Part shown: positions 35,623-45,600 of the stretch, piece after piece
How the letters are laid out: each line of letters begins with the position of its first letter
Numbering within the stretch: position 1 is the stretch's first letter
Assembly: GCA_910585665.1 (NCBI GenBank)
Contig: CAJUFI010000024.1
Location: 1-56,330, forward strand
Length of the DNA stretch: 56,330 bases
DNA from: an uncultured Acetatifactor sp.
GTDB taxonomy: Bacteria > Bacillota > Clostridia > Lachnospirales > Lachnospiraceae
Direction of reading: 5' to 3'
Translations under genes and position numbers: made by a program
The notes under the pieces: model-generated
What the model was told of the DNA's origin: nothing
Seen by the model: only the letters and a program-made list of their open reading frames with translations
Databases searched by the model: none

Positions 35623-35651
35623 TTGACAGGAGACGTCTAATGCATTAGCCT
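35623..35651 (+). promoter_or_regulatory. BlaI-type promoter and operator (second module)
   Basis: TTGACA (35623-35628), operator GTCTAATGCATTAGCC (35635-35650) and -10 TAGCCT (35646-35651), the same spacing as in the first module. Confidence 0.7.
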
Positions 35652-35667
35652 TGAAAGGAGAGATTCT

Positions 35668-36024
35668 ATGGAGACACCGAAAGTATTTGAGAGCGAGTAT
35701 CGTTTCTGCCTGATTCTATGGGAGAACGAGCCAATCAACAGCACGAAGCTGGCGAAATTATGCAACGAAAAGCTGGGCTGGAGCCGCACCACCACCTACA
35801 CAGTCATCCGGCGGCTGTCAGAGAGGGGAGTCGTCAAGAACGAGAATGCCACCGTCACTTCCCTGGTTTCCAAGGACGAGGTGCAGGCCGCGGAAATCGA
35901 CGAGCTGGTGGAGAAGACCTTTGAAGGCTCCACGCCGGCATTCCTCGCCGCTTTCACGAGACGAAAGAAACTGTCCAGGGAAGAGGTGGCGGAAATCCGG
36001 AAGATGCTGGATCAGTATGAATGA
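35668..36024 (+). CDS. blaI: BlaI/MecI-family repressor
   Basis: The protein has 118 residues; ATG 35668 follows AAAGGAGAG. Winged-helix region 'CLILWENEPINSTKLAKLCN' and 'GWSRTTTYTVIRRLSERGVV', then the dimerisation tail. The canonical M56 cleavage area is present near the middle (KNENATVTSLVSKDE). It would bind GTCTAATGCATTAG-type dyads before itself and before the fossil copy, and so control both M56 genes. Confidence 0.9.
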   Translation: METPKVFESEYRFCLILWENEPINSTKLAKLCNEKLGWSRTTTYTVIRRLSERGVVKNENATVTSLVSKDEVQAAEIDELVEKTFEGSTPAFLAAFTRRKKLSREEVAEIRKMLDQYE

Positions 36025-36082
36025 TGCTGGATTGGTACGAAGGACGCTGGATCAGTATGAATGTTGCAAAATCGGTACGAAG
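36003..36082 (+). repeat. four tandem 20-bp units starting inside the blaI end
   Basis: Units are GATGCTGGATCAGTATGAAT, GATGCTGGATTGGTACGAAG, GACGCTGGATCAGTATGAAT and GTTGCAAAATCGGTACGAAG, so a 40-bp dimer is repeated twice. The first unit encodes the BlaI C-terminus (MLDQYE). Confidence 0.65.
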
Positions 36083-36147
36083 GATGCAGAAGGTTGTGGC
36101 CGATGCGCCATAGACGGGTACGGCACCGGAAATAGGAGAAGAAGAGT

Positions 36148-38712
36148 ATGGAAAATATTTTTTTAGGTTTTTTGAATCGGAGCATCACCGCGGGCTGGCT
36201 GATTCTGGCGGTCATCGCGCTGCGCATGCTGCTGCGGCGTGCGCCCAAATGGATTCACTGTCTGCTGTGGTCGCTGGTGGCGTTCCGGCTTGTCTGTCCC
36301 TTTTCCCTGGAGAGCGTGTTCAGCCTGGTCCCCAGCCGGGAGACCGTCCGGCATGACATGGCTGTGACCTCCGAGCCGGTGATCGACAGCGGAGTCAGGT
36401 TCGTGGACAATGCGGTGAACCAGGTGATTCGGGAATCTGCGGCCCCCAGGCCGGATGCAAGCGCAGACCCGCTGCAGATCTGGCTATTTGCTGCCAGTGT
36501 CATCTGGGCGGCGGGCGTGGCTGCCATGCTGCTGTACGCCCTCGTGGCATATGTGAGACTCTGGCTAAGGATTCGGACAGCAGTGCGCCTGGAGGGACCG
36601 GTCATGCTGAGCGAGTTTGTGGAGACGCCTTTTTTGTCCGGCATAGTCCGTCCGCGCATCTACCTGCCTTCCGGCATGCCGGAGGGGATGCGGGCGCCTG
36701 TGATAGCCCATGAAATGGCCCATCTGAGACGGCGGGACCATCTTTGGAAGATTCTGGGCTACGCCCTGCTGGCGGCCTACTGGTTCCATCCCCTCTGCTG
36801 GGCGGCCTACATTCTGCTGTGCAGGGACATCGAGCGGGCCTGTGACGAAAAGGTCATCAGCGGCTATGACATGCACCAGAGGAAGCTGTATTCGGAAGCG
36901 CTGCTGGCATGCAGCATGGACAGGCGCACCGGGCTTGCCTGTCCGCTGGCCTTCGGCGAGATAGGCGTCAAGGAGCGCATCAAATCCGTTCTGCACTATA
37001 AAAAGCCCGCCTTTTGGGCCATCGCGGCGGCAGCAGTGGTCTGCGTGGCGGCGGCAGTCTGCTTCCTGACAGACCCGGTGAAAGAGGAGGAAGGCTCCGG
37101 CGGCGCAGCCCTGGCGGGGGCGGACAGCGGAAGCGGGGCCGACAGCGGCGCGGACGGCACCATAGACGTCGGTGGAGCGGCAGGCGGCAATGGAGCGGCA
37201 AACGACGGCAATGGGACAGGAATCGGCGGAACGGGCGGCGATGGGAATGGAACAGGCGGTTTGGGCGGCGATGGAAGCGGAGCAGACGGCAGCGGACAGG
37301 GCTCAGCGGAAGCGGCTGCCCAGGCTGCCCAGCGGGAGGAGCTGGTCAGGAAGTGGGCGGAAGCTTTCGTCAGCCGGGACGGCAATGCCATCGAATCCCT
37401 GGCATCCCCGTCCCTGGCCGGAGAGCTGCTCTCAGGCCCGGCGGGACAGAGGTCGTTCGGCGAATCCAGCCCCTGGCCCAGAGAGACAGGCCGGGACATC
37501 TATATACGGGATATCGGAGAACAGAACGCGCAGATACAATACTATGCCTGGACATCGGATTCCCATGTAGCCGTCTGGAAAGAGGACATCTCCTATGAAC
37601 TCCAGGACGGAAAATATATCGTCACCGCGGAAGGATTGACCTACCTGGACCATATCTCCACCAGCTGGGAATTCGGAGAAGCATACGGCTACTGTCCCAT
37701 CAACGGTTCAGCCATGGACTACGGGAGCAACGGGACAGGGGAAGACCTGAACGCCAGGGCGCTGCTGAGCTCTTCCATGCAGTTCCGTGACCTCTTCCGG
37801 CCGGAGAGCGCGGCGGTGGCGCTCCTGAACCTGTCGGACGATCCCTCGAAAGTGCAGATAGAGCGCGTCTATGAGGAAAGCGGTTCGGTGAATCTCTACA
37901 TCCGGTTCCCGGAGGAAGCAATCGAACTGACTATGCCGGTCACCATGGTGCAGCCCTACGGCCCCGAAGGAATCTGGATACCGAAGGATTACACGGTAGA
38001 CGTCGTGTCCAGATTCCGGAACATGGACTGGAGCGAAATCAGGAAGAGACGCCTGGCTGACTCAAACGACCCGGACATCTGGAAGGAGGTCGTCTGCATC
38101 GCGGAGATTCCGGAGGAAAGCATCAAAATCTACGGCTATAATGACGCGGAGTGGAGCTTTGAGGGAGTGGCCATCGAGATTGGCGACGACGTGAACTATT
38201 TCGATTGGATTTATACTTCTCCCCAGTGCCGTCTGCCGGAATGTTATTGGAACCAGGCGGGCAGGCAGCTCCAGGTGGCGCTGAACATTTACACCGGCAC
38301 CGGCGTCATGGCCCAGGAGCTGCATGTGCTGCAGCACTACGACACGGGTACCCTGACGGACAATGTGCTGGAGATAAGCGACTACTGGGACATGCTGGAG
38401 GAGAGGATCCATTTCCGTTTTGAGGAGGAGACAGGGCAGCTGACCCTCTTCGATACCAGCAACCAGAGAGAACTGGCCACCGTGACAGTGGAGGAAAGCG
38501 CTGTCACAGGCCTGGAACTGGGCAATATCTCCCGCTTCCTCCTGGGCGAGACCATATGGCTCTCCGTGGATCCCGGATATTTCGTGGAGGGCGGAGCTAT
38601 CGCCCAATATGAATATCTGGAGGATATGCCGACGCTGGAAGCGGAGCTGGTTTTCGGGGACAACGGAGGAGAGATCACATTCAGCCTGGGCGAAATCCGG
38701 GTGGCGGATTGA
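36148..38712 (+). CDS. M56-family (BlaR1-like) membrane metallopeptidase, copy 2
   Basis: The protein has 854 residues; ATG 36148 follows AGGAGAAGAAG. Nearly the same N-terminal ~310 residues as copy 1, with zinc motif HEMAH, 'WFHPLCWAAYIL' and 'ERACDEKV'. The Gly/Ala/Asp-rich linker (about 315-390) is followed by an added domain (about 392-615; 'REELVRKWAEAFVSRDGNAI' at its start), then the same terminal domain as copy 1 ('VVCIAEIPEESIKIYGYND', 'TLFDTSNQREL'). The added domain may be a DUF4829/NTF2-like fold, a guess. It is co-transcribed with blaI. Confidence 0.85.
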   Translation: MENIFLGFLNRSITAGWLILAVIALRMLLRRAPKWIHCLLWSLVAFRLVCPFSLESVFSLVPSRETVRHDMAVTSEPVIDSGVRFVDNAVNQVIRESAAPRPDASADPLQIWLFAASVIWAAGVAAMLLYALVAYVRLWLRIRTAVRLEGPVMLSEFVETPFLSGIVRPRIYLPSGMPEGMRAPVIAHEMAHLRRRDHLWKILGYALLAAYWFHPLCWAAYILLCRDIERACDEKVISGYDMHQRKLYSEALLACSMDRRTGLACPLAFGEIGVKERIKSVLHYKKPAFWAIAAAAVVCVAAAVCFLTDPVKEEEGSGGAALAGADSGSGADSGADGTIDVGGAAGGNGAANDGNGTGIGGTGGDGNGTGGLGGDGSGADGSGQGSAEAAAQAAQREELVRKWAEAFVSRDGNAIESLASPSLAGELLSGPAGQRSFGESSPWPRETGRDIYIRDIGEQNAQIQYYAWTSDSHVAVWKEDISYELQDGKYIVTAEGLTYLDHISTSWEFGEAYGYCPINGSAMDYGSNGTGEDLNARALLSSSMQFRDLFRPESAAVALLNLSDDPSKVQIERVYEESGSVNLYIRFPEEAIELTMPVTMVQPYGPEGIWIPKDYTVDVVSRFRNMDWSEIRKRRLADSNDPDIWKEVVCIAEIPEESIKIYGYNDAEWSFEGVAIEIGDDVNYFDWIYTSPQCRLPECYWNQAGRQLQVALNIYTGTGVMAQELHVLQHYDTGTLTDNVLEISDYWDMLEERIHFRFEEETGQLTLFDTSNQRELATVTVEESAVTGLELGNISRFLLGETIWLSVDPGYFVEGGAIAQYEYLEDMPTLEAELVFGDNGGEITFSLGEIRVAD

Positions 38713-38805
38713 CCACGATATTGATATTCCGGGGATTTTCTGATACAAAAAAGTCAAAATGAGCCTGGAGAAATCGGACGGGATTCATGAAATAAGGAGC
38801 AGACG

Positions 38806-39000
38806 ATGATTGCAACGCACAGGGTAAAGGATGAGGACAATCAGGCGATAGGTTTCATAGTGAATGACCGGTTTGCTTCCGATGAAGCAATCAGGGCCAT
38901 CCTGGGTGAAGTGGGCAATCTGGCTGTGCTGGAGAACGGAACAATCCGAGATGGAATACTGGAAGGAATCCATGACGGTAGGATGCAGATTTCCATATAA
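38806..39000 (+). CDS. small hypothetical protein (64 aa)
   Basis: ATG 38806 follows AAGGAGCAGACG. The sequence has mixed strands and helices ('NQAIGFIVNDRFASDEAIRA', 'VGNLAVLENGTI'), with no membrane segment. I do not recognise it. It lies after the M56 gene and before a hairpin. Confidence 0.5.
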   Translation: MIATHRVKDEDNQAIGFIVNDRFASDEAIRAILGEVGNLAVLENGTIRDGILEGIHDGRMQISI

Positions 39001-39030
39001 ATAAGCCATATGGGCATAGAAGCATGGACG

Positions 39031-39068
39031 AGACAGCCAGGCCGGCGATGAAGCAGGCCTGGCTGTCT
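39031..39068. terminator. perfect 13-bp hairpin between converging genes
   Basis: AGACAGCCAGGCC (39031-39043) pairs with GGCCTGGCTGTCT (39056-39068), with outer CATATGG/CCATATG pairing. There is no T-run, so it is a probable bidirectional terminator. Confidence 0.55.
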
Positions 39069-39106
39069 CCATATGCCATGGAAAACCGCCATGCAAATGC
39101 ATAGGG

Positions 39107-40390
39107 TCAAGTCCCCGGCTCCGAAATCCTGGACACCCCCACATAGATCTCCGAAATCTCATACCAGGTAGGATAATCCGTGATTCCGGTTTGGGGCAGG
39201 TTGAAGATGCCCTGGAAAGTCCGGACCGCATTGGCGGTGGCAGGCCCGTAGATGCCGTCCGCGGTGACGGTGGGGATGGCCGGGTAATTCCGGGCGATGC
39301 GGTTCAGCTGGTTCTGGAGCTGCCGCACCTTTTCGCCGGAGGCGCCTATATTCAGATCGTACCCGGGCCAGGAAGAGGGAACTCCCGATATGACAGTCGC
39401 CGAATTGATGTACATATCGTTCCCGTAATAATAACGAATGATATCAATGGCGGAATATCCTTCTTCCCCCAGGTACATAGAGCCCCACTGGCTCAAGCCC
39501 GCGCAGGTGACCCTCCGCCCATCGCAGTAAGAAGTGAAGATAGGCTGCCGCACCCCGGGGCGGGACAGGTAATTGGCGAAAATCGTGTCCACAAGATAGT
39601 CGATATTCTTAAAGATATTTCTCCCGTACACCCACTTCTGGTCATATGCGGTGGAAGAGGTGATGGTGAAATTGTATCCCTGGTTCCGATACCATTCCGT
39701 ATAGACCCGATTCAAGGTAAACGATTGAATGACTAAAATATTCGCATAAATCGTACTTTCCGGCCAGGTGGAATAAATCTCACAGGAAGCCACGTTCTTG
39801 ATATAGTCCTTGTACCGCACCCAGTAGTTCGGCGCGCTGGAATCGCCGGGGACCCCATCGTGGACGATGATGAACTCCGGTATCACCACCCGGCTCAGGA
39901 CAATCTCCCCGGTCTCCGCCATGGGCTTGATTTCATCCTCCGGTATCTTGGGCGGGAAATCCCCATAAAGGGTGTGGTCCGGAATGACTACAATACTCTC
40001 TTCTTCCTCCGCAGCCGCCAGGGGATTCATCTGTACAGGCTGCAGGGAAAGCTCATTGGCGAAAATTTCAGAACCGGATATGAACACCGGCTCATACCCT
40101 TGCGCTGTGACAGTGATATTATATTCGGAATAAGGCCGTATCTCATTCTCCGGTTCCAGGGAGAGGGCCAAAGGCGGCGCGGGCAGCTGCATCACCGGCG
40201 TCTGGCCTGAACTGTCGGTGGTGAGCGTCATGAGAATCGTATCAGGATCCGCAGTGTCGGAAATGGTAACGGTGGCGTTTTCCACGGGAACCATCCCGAT
40301 GGAAGAGACAACGCTGATTTTGATGGTGCCCTCGTAGGAAACGGCAGTGTTTTCCGGTTCCTGTGCGGCGGTTAAGTTGGTGTCAGGCAT
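39107..40390 (-). CDS. SpoIID-like protein with C-terminal peptidoglycan-binding domain
   Basis: The protein has 427 residues; ATG at 40390 follows AAGGAG. No signal peptide is visible, which is odd for a wall enzyme. Residues about 15-110 are carboxypeptidase-regulatory-like strands; 175-330 match the SpoIID/LytB-like domain ('EFIIVHDGVPGD', 'YKDYIKNVASCEIYSTWPES', 'AGLSQWGSMYLGEEGYSAID', 'IIRYYYG'); about 345-415 is a PG_binding_1 domain ('GASGEKVRQLQNQLNRIA', 'DGIYGPATANAVRTFQ'). A role in spore peptidoglycan remodelling or coat assembly is inferred; lack of export signal suits a mother-cell or spore location. Confidence 0.75.
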   Translation of the reverse strand: MPDTNLTAAQEPENTAVSYEGTIKISVVSSIGMVPVENATVTISDTADPDTILMTLTTDSSGQTPVMQLPAPPLALSLEPENEIRPYSEYNITVTAQGYEPVFISGSEIFANELSLQPVQMNPLAAAEEEESIVVIPDHTLYGDFPPKIPEDEIKPMAETGEIVLSRVVIPEFIIVHDGVPGDSSAPNYWVRYKDYIKNVASCEIYSTWPESTIYANILVIQSFTLNRVYTEWYRNQGYNFTITSSTAYDQKWVYGRNIFKNIDYLVDTIFANYLSRPGVRQPIFTSYCDGRRVTCAGLSQWGSMYLGEEGYSAIDIIRYYYGNDMYINSATVISGVPSSWPGYDLNIGASGEKVRQLQNQLNRIARNYPAIPTVTADGIYGPATANAVRTFQGIFNLPQTGITDYPTWYEISEIYVGVSRISEPGT

Positions 40391-40519
40391 AATCTCCTTG
40401 CACGCCCCATGGGCGTTTTGTGATTCGTTATGGTTATTGTATGCGGCTCTTTAGGAAGGGTTACAAGAATTGTTGGAAATTCTATTGACGGACAGGAATG
40501 CTTCGTGTATGATTGTATT

Positions 40520-40541
40520 ATTAACATGACACAATAGAATC
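40520..40541. promoter_or_regulatory. dyad before the GntR gene (motif shared with 42531-42560)
   Basis: ACAATAGAATC (40531-40541), preceded by an imperfect inverted half GATTGTATTAT, lies before the gntR start. The same 11-mer with its exact inverse stands at 42531-42560 behind the operon. A likely GntR operator. Confidence 0.5.
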
Positions 40542-40576
40542 AATATATGCAGCGGAACTGGAACAGGAGAAAAACG

Positions 40577-40948
40577 ATGGCATGGGAATTGGATGCTGAC
40601 AAACCGATATACGCGCAGCTGACAGAGCGCCTGCAGACCCGGATCATCCTGGGGCAGTACCGCCCCGGCGAAAAGCTGCCCAGCGTCAGGGAGCTGGCCG
40701 CCGCCGCGGCGGTGAACCCCAACACGATGCAGAAAGCCCTTGCGGAACTGGAGCGGAAAGGAATCATATCCACCCAGAGCACCAACGGCAAGACCGTGAC
40801 GCAAGACCTGGCCCTGATACAGGACATGAAGCGGAAGCTGGCCAGGGGGCATGCGGACGCCTTTTTCGCCGGGATGGGGGAGCTGGGCTACACTCGGGCG
40901 GAGGCCCTGGAATTATTGCAGGAGATAGAAGGAGCGGGAAGAGAATGA
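40577..40948 (+). CDS. GntR-family regulator (YtrA type)
   Basis: The protein has 123 residues from ATG 40577, with ACAGGAGA upstream; ATG 40547 lacks one. A winged-helix GntR domain is clear ('PIYAQLTERLQTRIILGQYR', 'GEKLPSVRELAAAAAVNPNT', 'MQKALAELERKGII'). The short C-terminal tail of about 50 residues and the following ABC genes define the YtrA subfamily. It should repress its own operon. Confidence 0.9.
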   Translation: MAWELDADKPIYAQLTERLQTRIILGQYRPGEKLPSVRELAAAAAVNPNTMQKALAELERKGIISTQSTNGKTVTQDLALIQDMKRKLARGHADAFFAGMGELGYTRAEALELLQEIEGAGRE

Positions 40949-41646
40949 GCGAGTTGATTGAAATCAGAGGGCTGACCAAAGCCTACGACAGACAGCATGT
41001 TGCGGTGAACAATATCAGCCTGACCCTGCCCCGGGGCAAAATCATAGGGCTCCTCGGCCCCAACGGAAGCGGCAAGACCACGCTGATCAAGATGCTCAAC
41101 GGCCTGCTGACGCCCACCCAGGGAACCATCCTGATCAACGGCCGGCCTGTGGGCATAGAGACCAAGGCCCATGTGGCATATCTGCCGGACCGGACGTACC
41201 TGGCGGGAAATCAGAAGATTGTAAATATTCTGGAGTATTTCTGCGACTTCTACGCGGATTTTTCCAGAGAGAGGGCCATAGGGATGCTGCAGGGGCTGGG
41301 CATCGACCCAGCCGCCAAGATGAACACCCTTTCCAAGGGTACCAAGGAGAAGGTGCAGCTGATACTGGTCATGAGCAGGAACGCCGACCTGTACGTTCTG
41401 GATGAGCCCATCGCGGGGGTAGATCCCGCGGCCAGGGACTATATTCTGCGGACCATCGTCAACAATTACGACCCCAGCGCCACCGTGCTGATTTCCACCC
41501 ATCTGATCGGTGACGTGGAGCAGGTGCTGGACGAGGTGATATTCATGCGCTACGGCCATCTGGTGCTCTATACTTCCGTGGACAATATCAGGGAGCAGCA
41601 CGGCAAGTCGGTGGACGCGTATTTCAGGGAGGTGTTCGCATGTTAG
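40945..41646 (+). CDS. ABC transporter ATP-binding protein (YtrB-like)
   Basis: The protein has 233 residues; the ATG overlaps the gntR stop (ATGA). Walker A GPNGSGKTTL, a degenerate signature (TLSKGTKEKVQL, where LSGGQ is usual), Walker B LYVLDEPIAGVDP. The LSKG signature is common in this subfamily. Seven-base overlap with the permease. Confidence 0.9.
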   Translation: MSELIEIRGLTKAYDRQHVAVNNISLTLPRGKIIGLLGPNGSGKTTLIKMLNGLLTPTQGTILINGRPVGIETKAHVAYLPDRTYLAGNQKIVNILEYFCDFYADFSRERAIGMLQGLGIDPAAKMNTLSKGTKEKVQLILVMSRNADLYVLDEPIAGVDPAARDYILRTIVNNYDPSATVLISTHLIGDVEQVLDEVIFMRYGHLVLYTSVDNIREQHGKSVDAYFREVFAC

Positions 41647-42470
41647 GCAAATTGATGAAATATGAGATGAAGAGCACGTACAAGATGGGCTGCCTGGTGC
41701 TGTGCGCCATGGCGGTGATCACGTTTCTGGGGTGGCTGGCCTTTCAGAACTCTGTGTGGAGCGAAATCGGGAGGACCGGAGGCAGGAGCGCGGTCGACTG
41801 GGCGGATTTCTTCTACCTTTTTGTGATGATGCTGTACGCCATGCTGCTGGTGGTCGCCAATTTCGGCATCCTGATTTATCTGGGGGTGCATTTCTATCGG
41901 AGCATGTACACGGACCAGGGCTATCTGACCCATACCCTGCCGGTGTCCAAGCATCAGATACTGGTGAGCAAGATGTTGGTCAGCGGCCTGTGGATGCTGT
42001 TCGTCATGATAGCCATCTATCTGTCGCTTTCTGTCCTGGGCCTGTCGCTGGTGTTCTCCCTGCTGCCGGACGGCTATACCCTGAGCCAGGCCTGGGCGGA
42101 GTTCACCGGCGGCCTGTGGCAGCTCGTGATTGAGTTCGGGGAATGGTTCGAGTTCGATGTATCCGGCTGGCTGATTTCCACCCTGCTCATTTCCCTGGTC
42201 ACGCCCTTTGTGACCATCACGACCCTGTTCGGTGCCATTTCCATCGGGCAGCTGGCCTCCAGATATAGGCTGTTCCTGGGGGTGGTGTGCTATATCGGCA
42301 TTTTGGTGGTGAGCAGCCTGGTAAGCTCCCTGTTCCGCAGCTTTGCCACTTCCCTGGGGACATACATGTCCTCCTCCCTGAACATCCAGTTCGCGGTGAA
42401 CCTCCTGGTAGCGGCGGCGCTCTATATCACGTCTTATTTCATAATCAGCAGAAAGCTGAATATGGGATAA
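41640..42470 (+). CDS. ABC transporter permease (ABC-2 type)
   Basis: The protein has 276 residues with about six membrane segments (for example 'LVLCAMAVITFLGWLAF', 'FYLFVMMLYAMLLVVANFGI', 'LLVAAALYITSYFII') and the 'YTDQGYLTHTLPVSKHQIL' loop common in these permeases. It overlaps the ATPase gene. Probably exports or senses wall-active compounds, as YtrBC-type systems do. Confidence 0.85.
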   Translation: MLGKLMKYEMKSTYKMGCLVLCAMAVITFLGWLAFQNSVWSEIGRTGGRSAVDWADFFYLFVMMLYAMLLVVANFGILIYLGVHFYRSMYTDQGYLTHTLPVSKHQILVSKMLVSGLWMLFVMIAIYLSLSVLGLSLVFSLLPDGYTLSQAWAEFTGGLWQLVIEFGEWFEFDVSGWLISTLLISLVTPFVTITTLFGAISIGQLASRYRLFLGVVCYIGILVVSSLVSSLFRSFATSLGTYMSSSLNIQFAVNLLVAAALYITSYFIISRKLNMG

Positions 42471-42530
42471 AAGGTTCCGTGAAAAAAGTTCTTGCATTTT
42501 ACGGTGTTGCCCTATGGCTGAAGATTTGAT

Positions 42531-42560
42531 ACAATAGAATCTATGGACAGATTCTATTGT
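42531..42560. promoter_or_regulatory. perfect 11-bp inverted repeat, GntR-operator-like
   Basis: ACAATAGAATC, 8 bases, GATTCTATTGT. There is no T-run, so not a plain terminator. The half-site also precedes gntR at 40531. It lies 75 bases before the next gene and may link that operon to the same regulator. Confidence 0.55.
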
Positions 42561-42635
42561 CAAAGTGCTATAATCAGTCGTAGGGCTTTTTGGTTCCAAG
42601 AAGCGCCTGGGAAACGTAAAAGCGGGTGAGCATAA

Positions 42636-45600
42636 ATGCAGATGCAGAAGATAATCAATCAGATTTTGGAGGGGAATTTTGACTACGAGAGCGGTTCCCT
42701 GGATTTTTCTTGCGCGAAAATAGAATTTACCATTCACAAAGGCGGGCAGTATGAGGATTCCTTCCGGATTTTTGCCCCTTCCGGGGCGTATACCGCCGGG
42801 ACGGTGCTTTCCTCGGACTGGAGGATGGAGTGCCTGACGGCAGAATTCTCCGGGGCCGAGGATGAGGTGGCTTTCCGGTTCCACGGGGAGAATCTGGAGG
42901 AAGGGGATGTGGTGAAGGGCACCTTCGACATCATCAGCAATCAGGGCGAGTATTACCTGCCTTTTGTGGCATCGGTGGAATTTGACATGCCGGATTCCTC
43001 CATCGGCCCCGTCAAGAATCTGTTCCATTTCGCCAATCTGGCGAAAAGCGACTGGAAGGAGGCCGTGAATCTGTTCTACTCTCCGAAATTCGTGAATATC
43101 TTTTCCGGCAGCGACGCCCGGTTCCTGGAGGACTACAGGGCGCTGTCGGTATACCGCGGCCAGGAGCAGAATGTGGAGGAGTTCCTGATTCAGATCAACA
43201 AGAAGCAGAGCGTGGAATTCATAGCCGAGGAGGCGGCCCTGCAGGTGGAGGTGAGGGCTTCCGACGCCGCCGCGGGGGTGGTGGAGCAGGCCCTGAACCT
43301 GGTGCGGAACGGCTGGGGGTTCACCAGGCTTTCGGTGGAGTGCCGGGGCGATTTTCTGTTCACGGAGAAGGAAGTGCTGACGGACGATGACTTCCTGGGG
43401 AACCGCTGCAGGCTGCCGGTGTTCCTTGACGGCAGCCGCCTGCGCCAGGGGAGGAATTTCGGGCAGATTCATCTCTTCAATTCCTATCTGTCCCTGACGG
43501 TGCCTGTGGAGGTGCGGCTGGGCGGCTGTCCCCGGGACGTCCAGAGGGCGGAGCGGAGACGCTGCGTTGCCGGCCTGATGGAATCCTACCAGGCTTTCCG
43601 GCTGCGCAGGCTCAACACTTCCGCCTGGCTGAGGGAGACGGGGAAAGTGGTGGAGCGGCTGGTGGCCATGGACGAGAACGATGTCCAGGCCAGGCTGTTC
43701 CAGGCCCAGCTGCTGATCACGGAGGAGCGCGGGAATGAAGCGGGCTGGATTCTGGACCATGTGGCTGAGCTGTTCGAGAAGTGCAGCCCGGAGGACACCC
43801 TGCTGGCCTATTACCTCTATCTGACTTCGCTGATTCACCCGGACAGCGAGTATGTGGAAAGGGTGGCGGCGGATGTGGAGCGGATCCTGCGGGCGGATGA
43901 TTCCAACTGGCGGGTGGCCTGGCTTCTGCTGTACCTGTCGGCGGACTACTGTAGGACGGACAGGGAGAAATGGGAGCTGTGGGAGCGGTTCTTCCTTGCG
44001 GGCTGCACGAGCCCGGTATTATATATAGAAGCGCTGTCTCTTCTGAACAACAATCCTGCTCTGCTGCGCAGGCTGGACCGGTTCGAGCAGCAGGTGCTGC
44101 TGTATGGCATCCGCCAGGGGGCGCTGAAGCGGGAGGCGGCGGATCAGCTGATCTACCTGGCCCACAGGACAAGGGACTATTCGCCGGTGCTGTTCCAGGC
44201 GCTGGAAGGGCTGTATAAGAAGAGGAAGGATGTCCAGCTGCTTCAGGAGATTGTCACGCTGCTCATCAAGGGCGGGAAGGTGGGAAAGGACTACTTCGCG
44301 TGGTACAGGGCAGGCGTGGACGCGCAGCTGCGGATCACCAATCTGTATGAGCATTTCATGATGTCCCTGGACCTGGACACCTTTGAAGAGATTCCCAAGA
44401 CGGTGCTGATCTATTTCTCCTATCAGAACAATATGGATTATGCCCGCACGGCGTATCTGTATGACTATATCCTGCAGCACGCGGACAGGCTGGGCGACAT
44501 CTACGAGTCCTATCGGTTCAAGATAGACCATTTCGTCACTGAACAGATCAAAAAAGGCCACATCAACCGCAGCCTGGCCAATCTGTACAATAAGCTCCTC
44601 TATCCCGGCATCGTGGACGAGCAGACCAGCGGCCCGCTGGCCAGGCTTTTGTTCGCCCATCAGATTCAGGTGGAGGACGACAGGATTCAGAAGGTGTATG
44701 TATACCAGCCGGGGAACGGACGACCGAGCGAATATATCCTGACGGAAAAACGGACATGGGTGGCCCTCTACGGCAGCAGGTATACGATCGTGTTCGAGGA
44801 CGCCTGGCGGAACCGTTTCGTCAGAAGCGTGGAATACACCATGGAGAAGCTGATGATACCGGGGAAGTTCCTACGCTTCCTTCTGCCTTATGGGGAGCTT
44901 TGCCCGGAGCTGGACTTCTATCTGTGCGACAGCGAGAGCGTGTGCCGGGAGGAGCCTGCCCAGCGCATAAAGAGGGAATTGCGGATTTCCTCCATGGGCG
45001 AAACACAGCCCCGGCTGAAAAGAGAGCTGTACATGCGCATCCTGCAGTATTATTATGATACGGACGACATGCGGGCCCTGGACGGATATCTGGAGAAGAT
45101 TCCCGCCGGGGAGCTGGAGGCGAAGGAGCGGGCGGTGGTGGTCCGGTTCCTGGTGCTCCGGGGCAACTTCCGTCTGGCCTGGCAGTGGGTGGCGGAGTAC
45201 GGGCCTTATTTCGTGGACCTGAAGATATTGGTGCGGCTGTTGGGAGCCGTGACAGAGAAAGGCATCCCGGCGGAGGAGTCCCTGCTCACGGCAGCGGCGG
45301 CGCACATCTTCCAGAAGGGGAAATACGACAGCGCGGTGCTGGATTATCTCGTCATGCATTATCAGGGGATGACGAGGAACCTGCGGGACATCTGGAAAGC
45401 GGCCAGGTCCTTCGAGGTGGACTGTTATCAGCTCAGCGAACGGATTCTGGTACAGATGCTGTACTCCGGGGCCTTCGTGGGGGAGAAGATGGACATTTTC
45501 CGGTATTACATCTCCCAGGGGGCGAAGCAGGAGGTGGAAGAGGCCTTCCTGGCCCAGTGCGCCTACGATTGTTTCGTGAAGGAGAGGCTCATGGAGAGGG

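Noticed and set aside
36001..36090. Tandem units considered as a CRISPR array
   Set aside because: Units are contiguous with no spacers and arise from the blaI end; no cas genes nearby.
41643..43838. Open frame of about 730 codons opposite the permease and the DUF5717-like gene
   Set aside because: It spans two clear genes on the other strand and has no ribosome site or recognisable domain.
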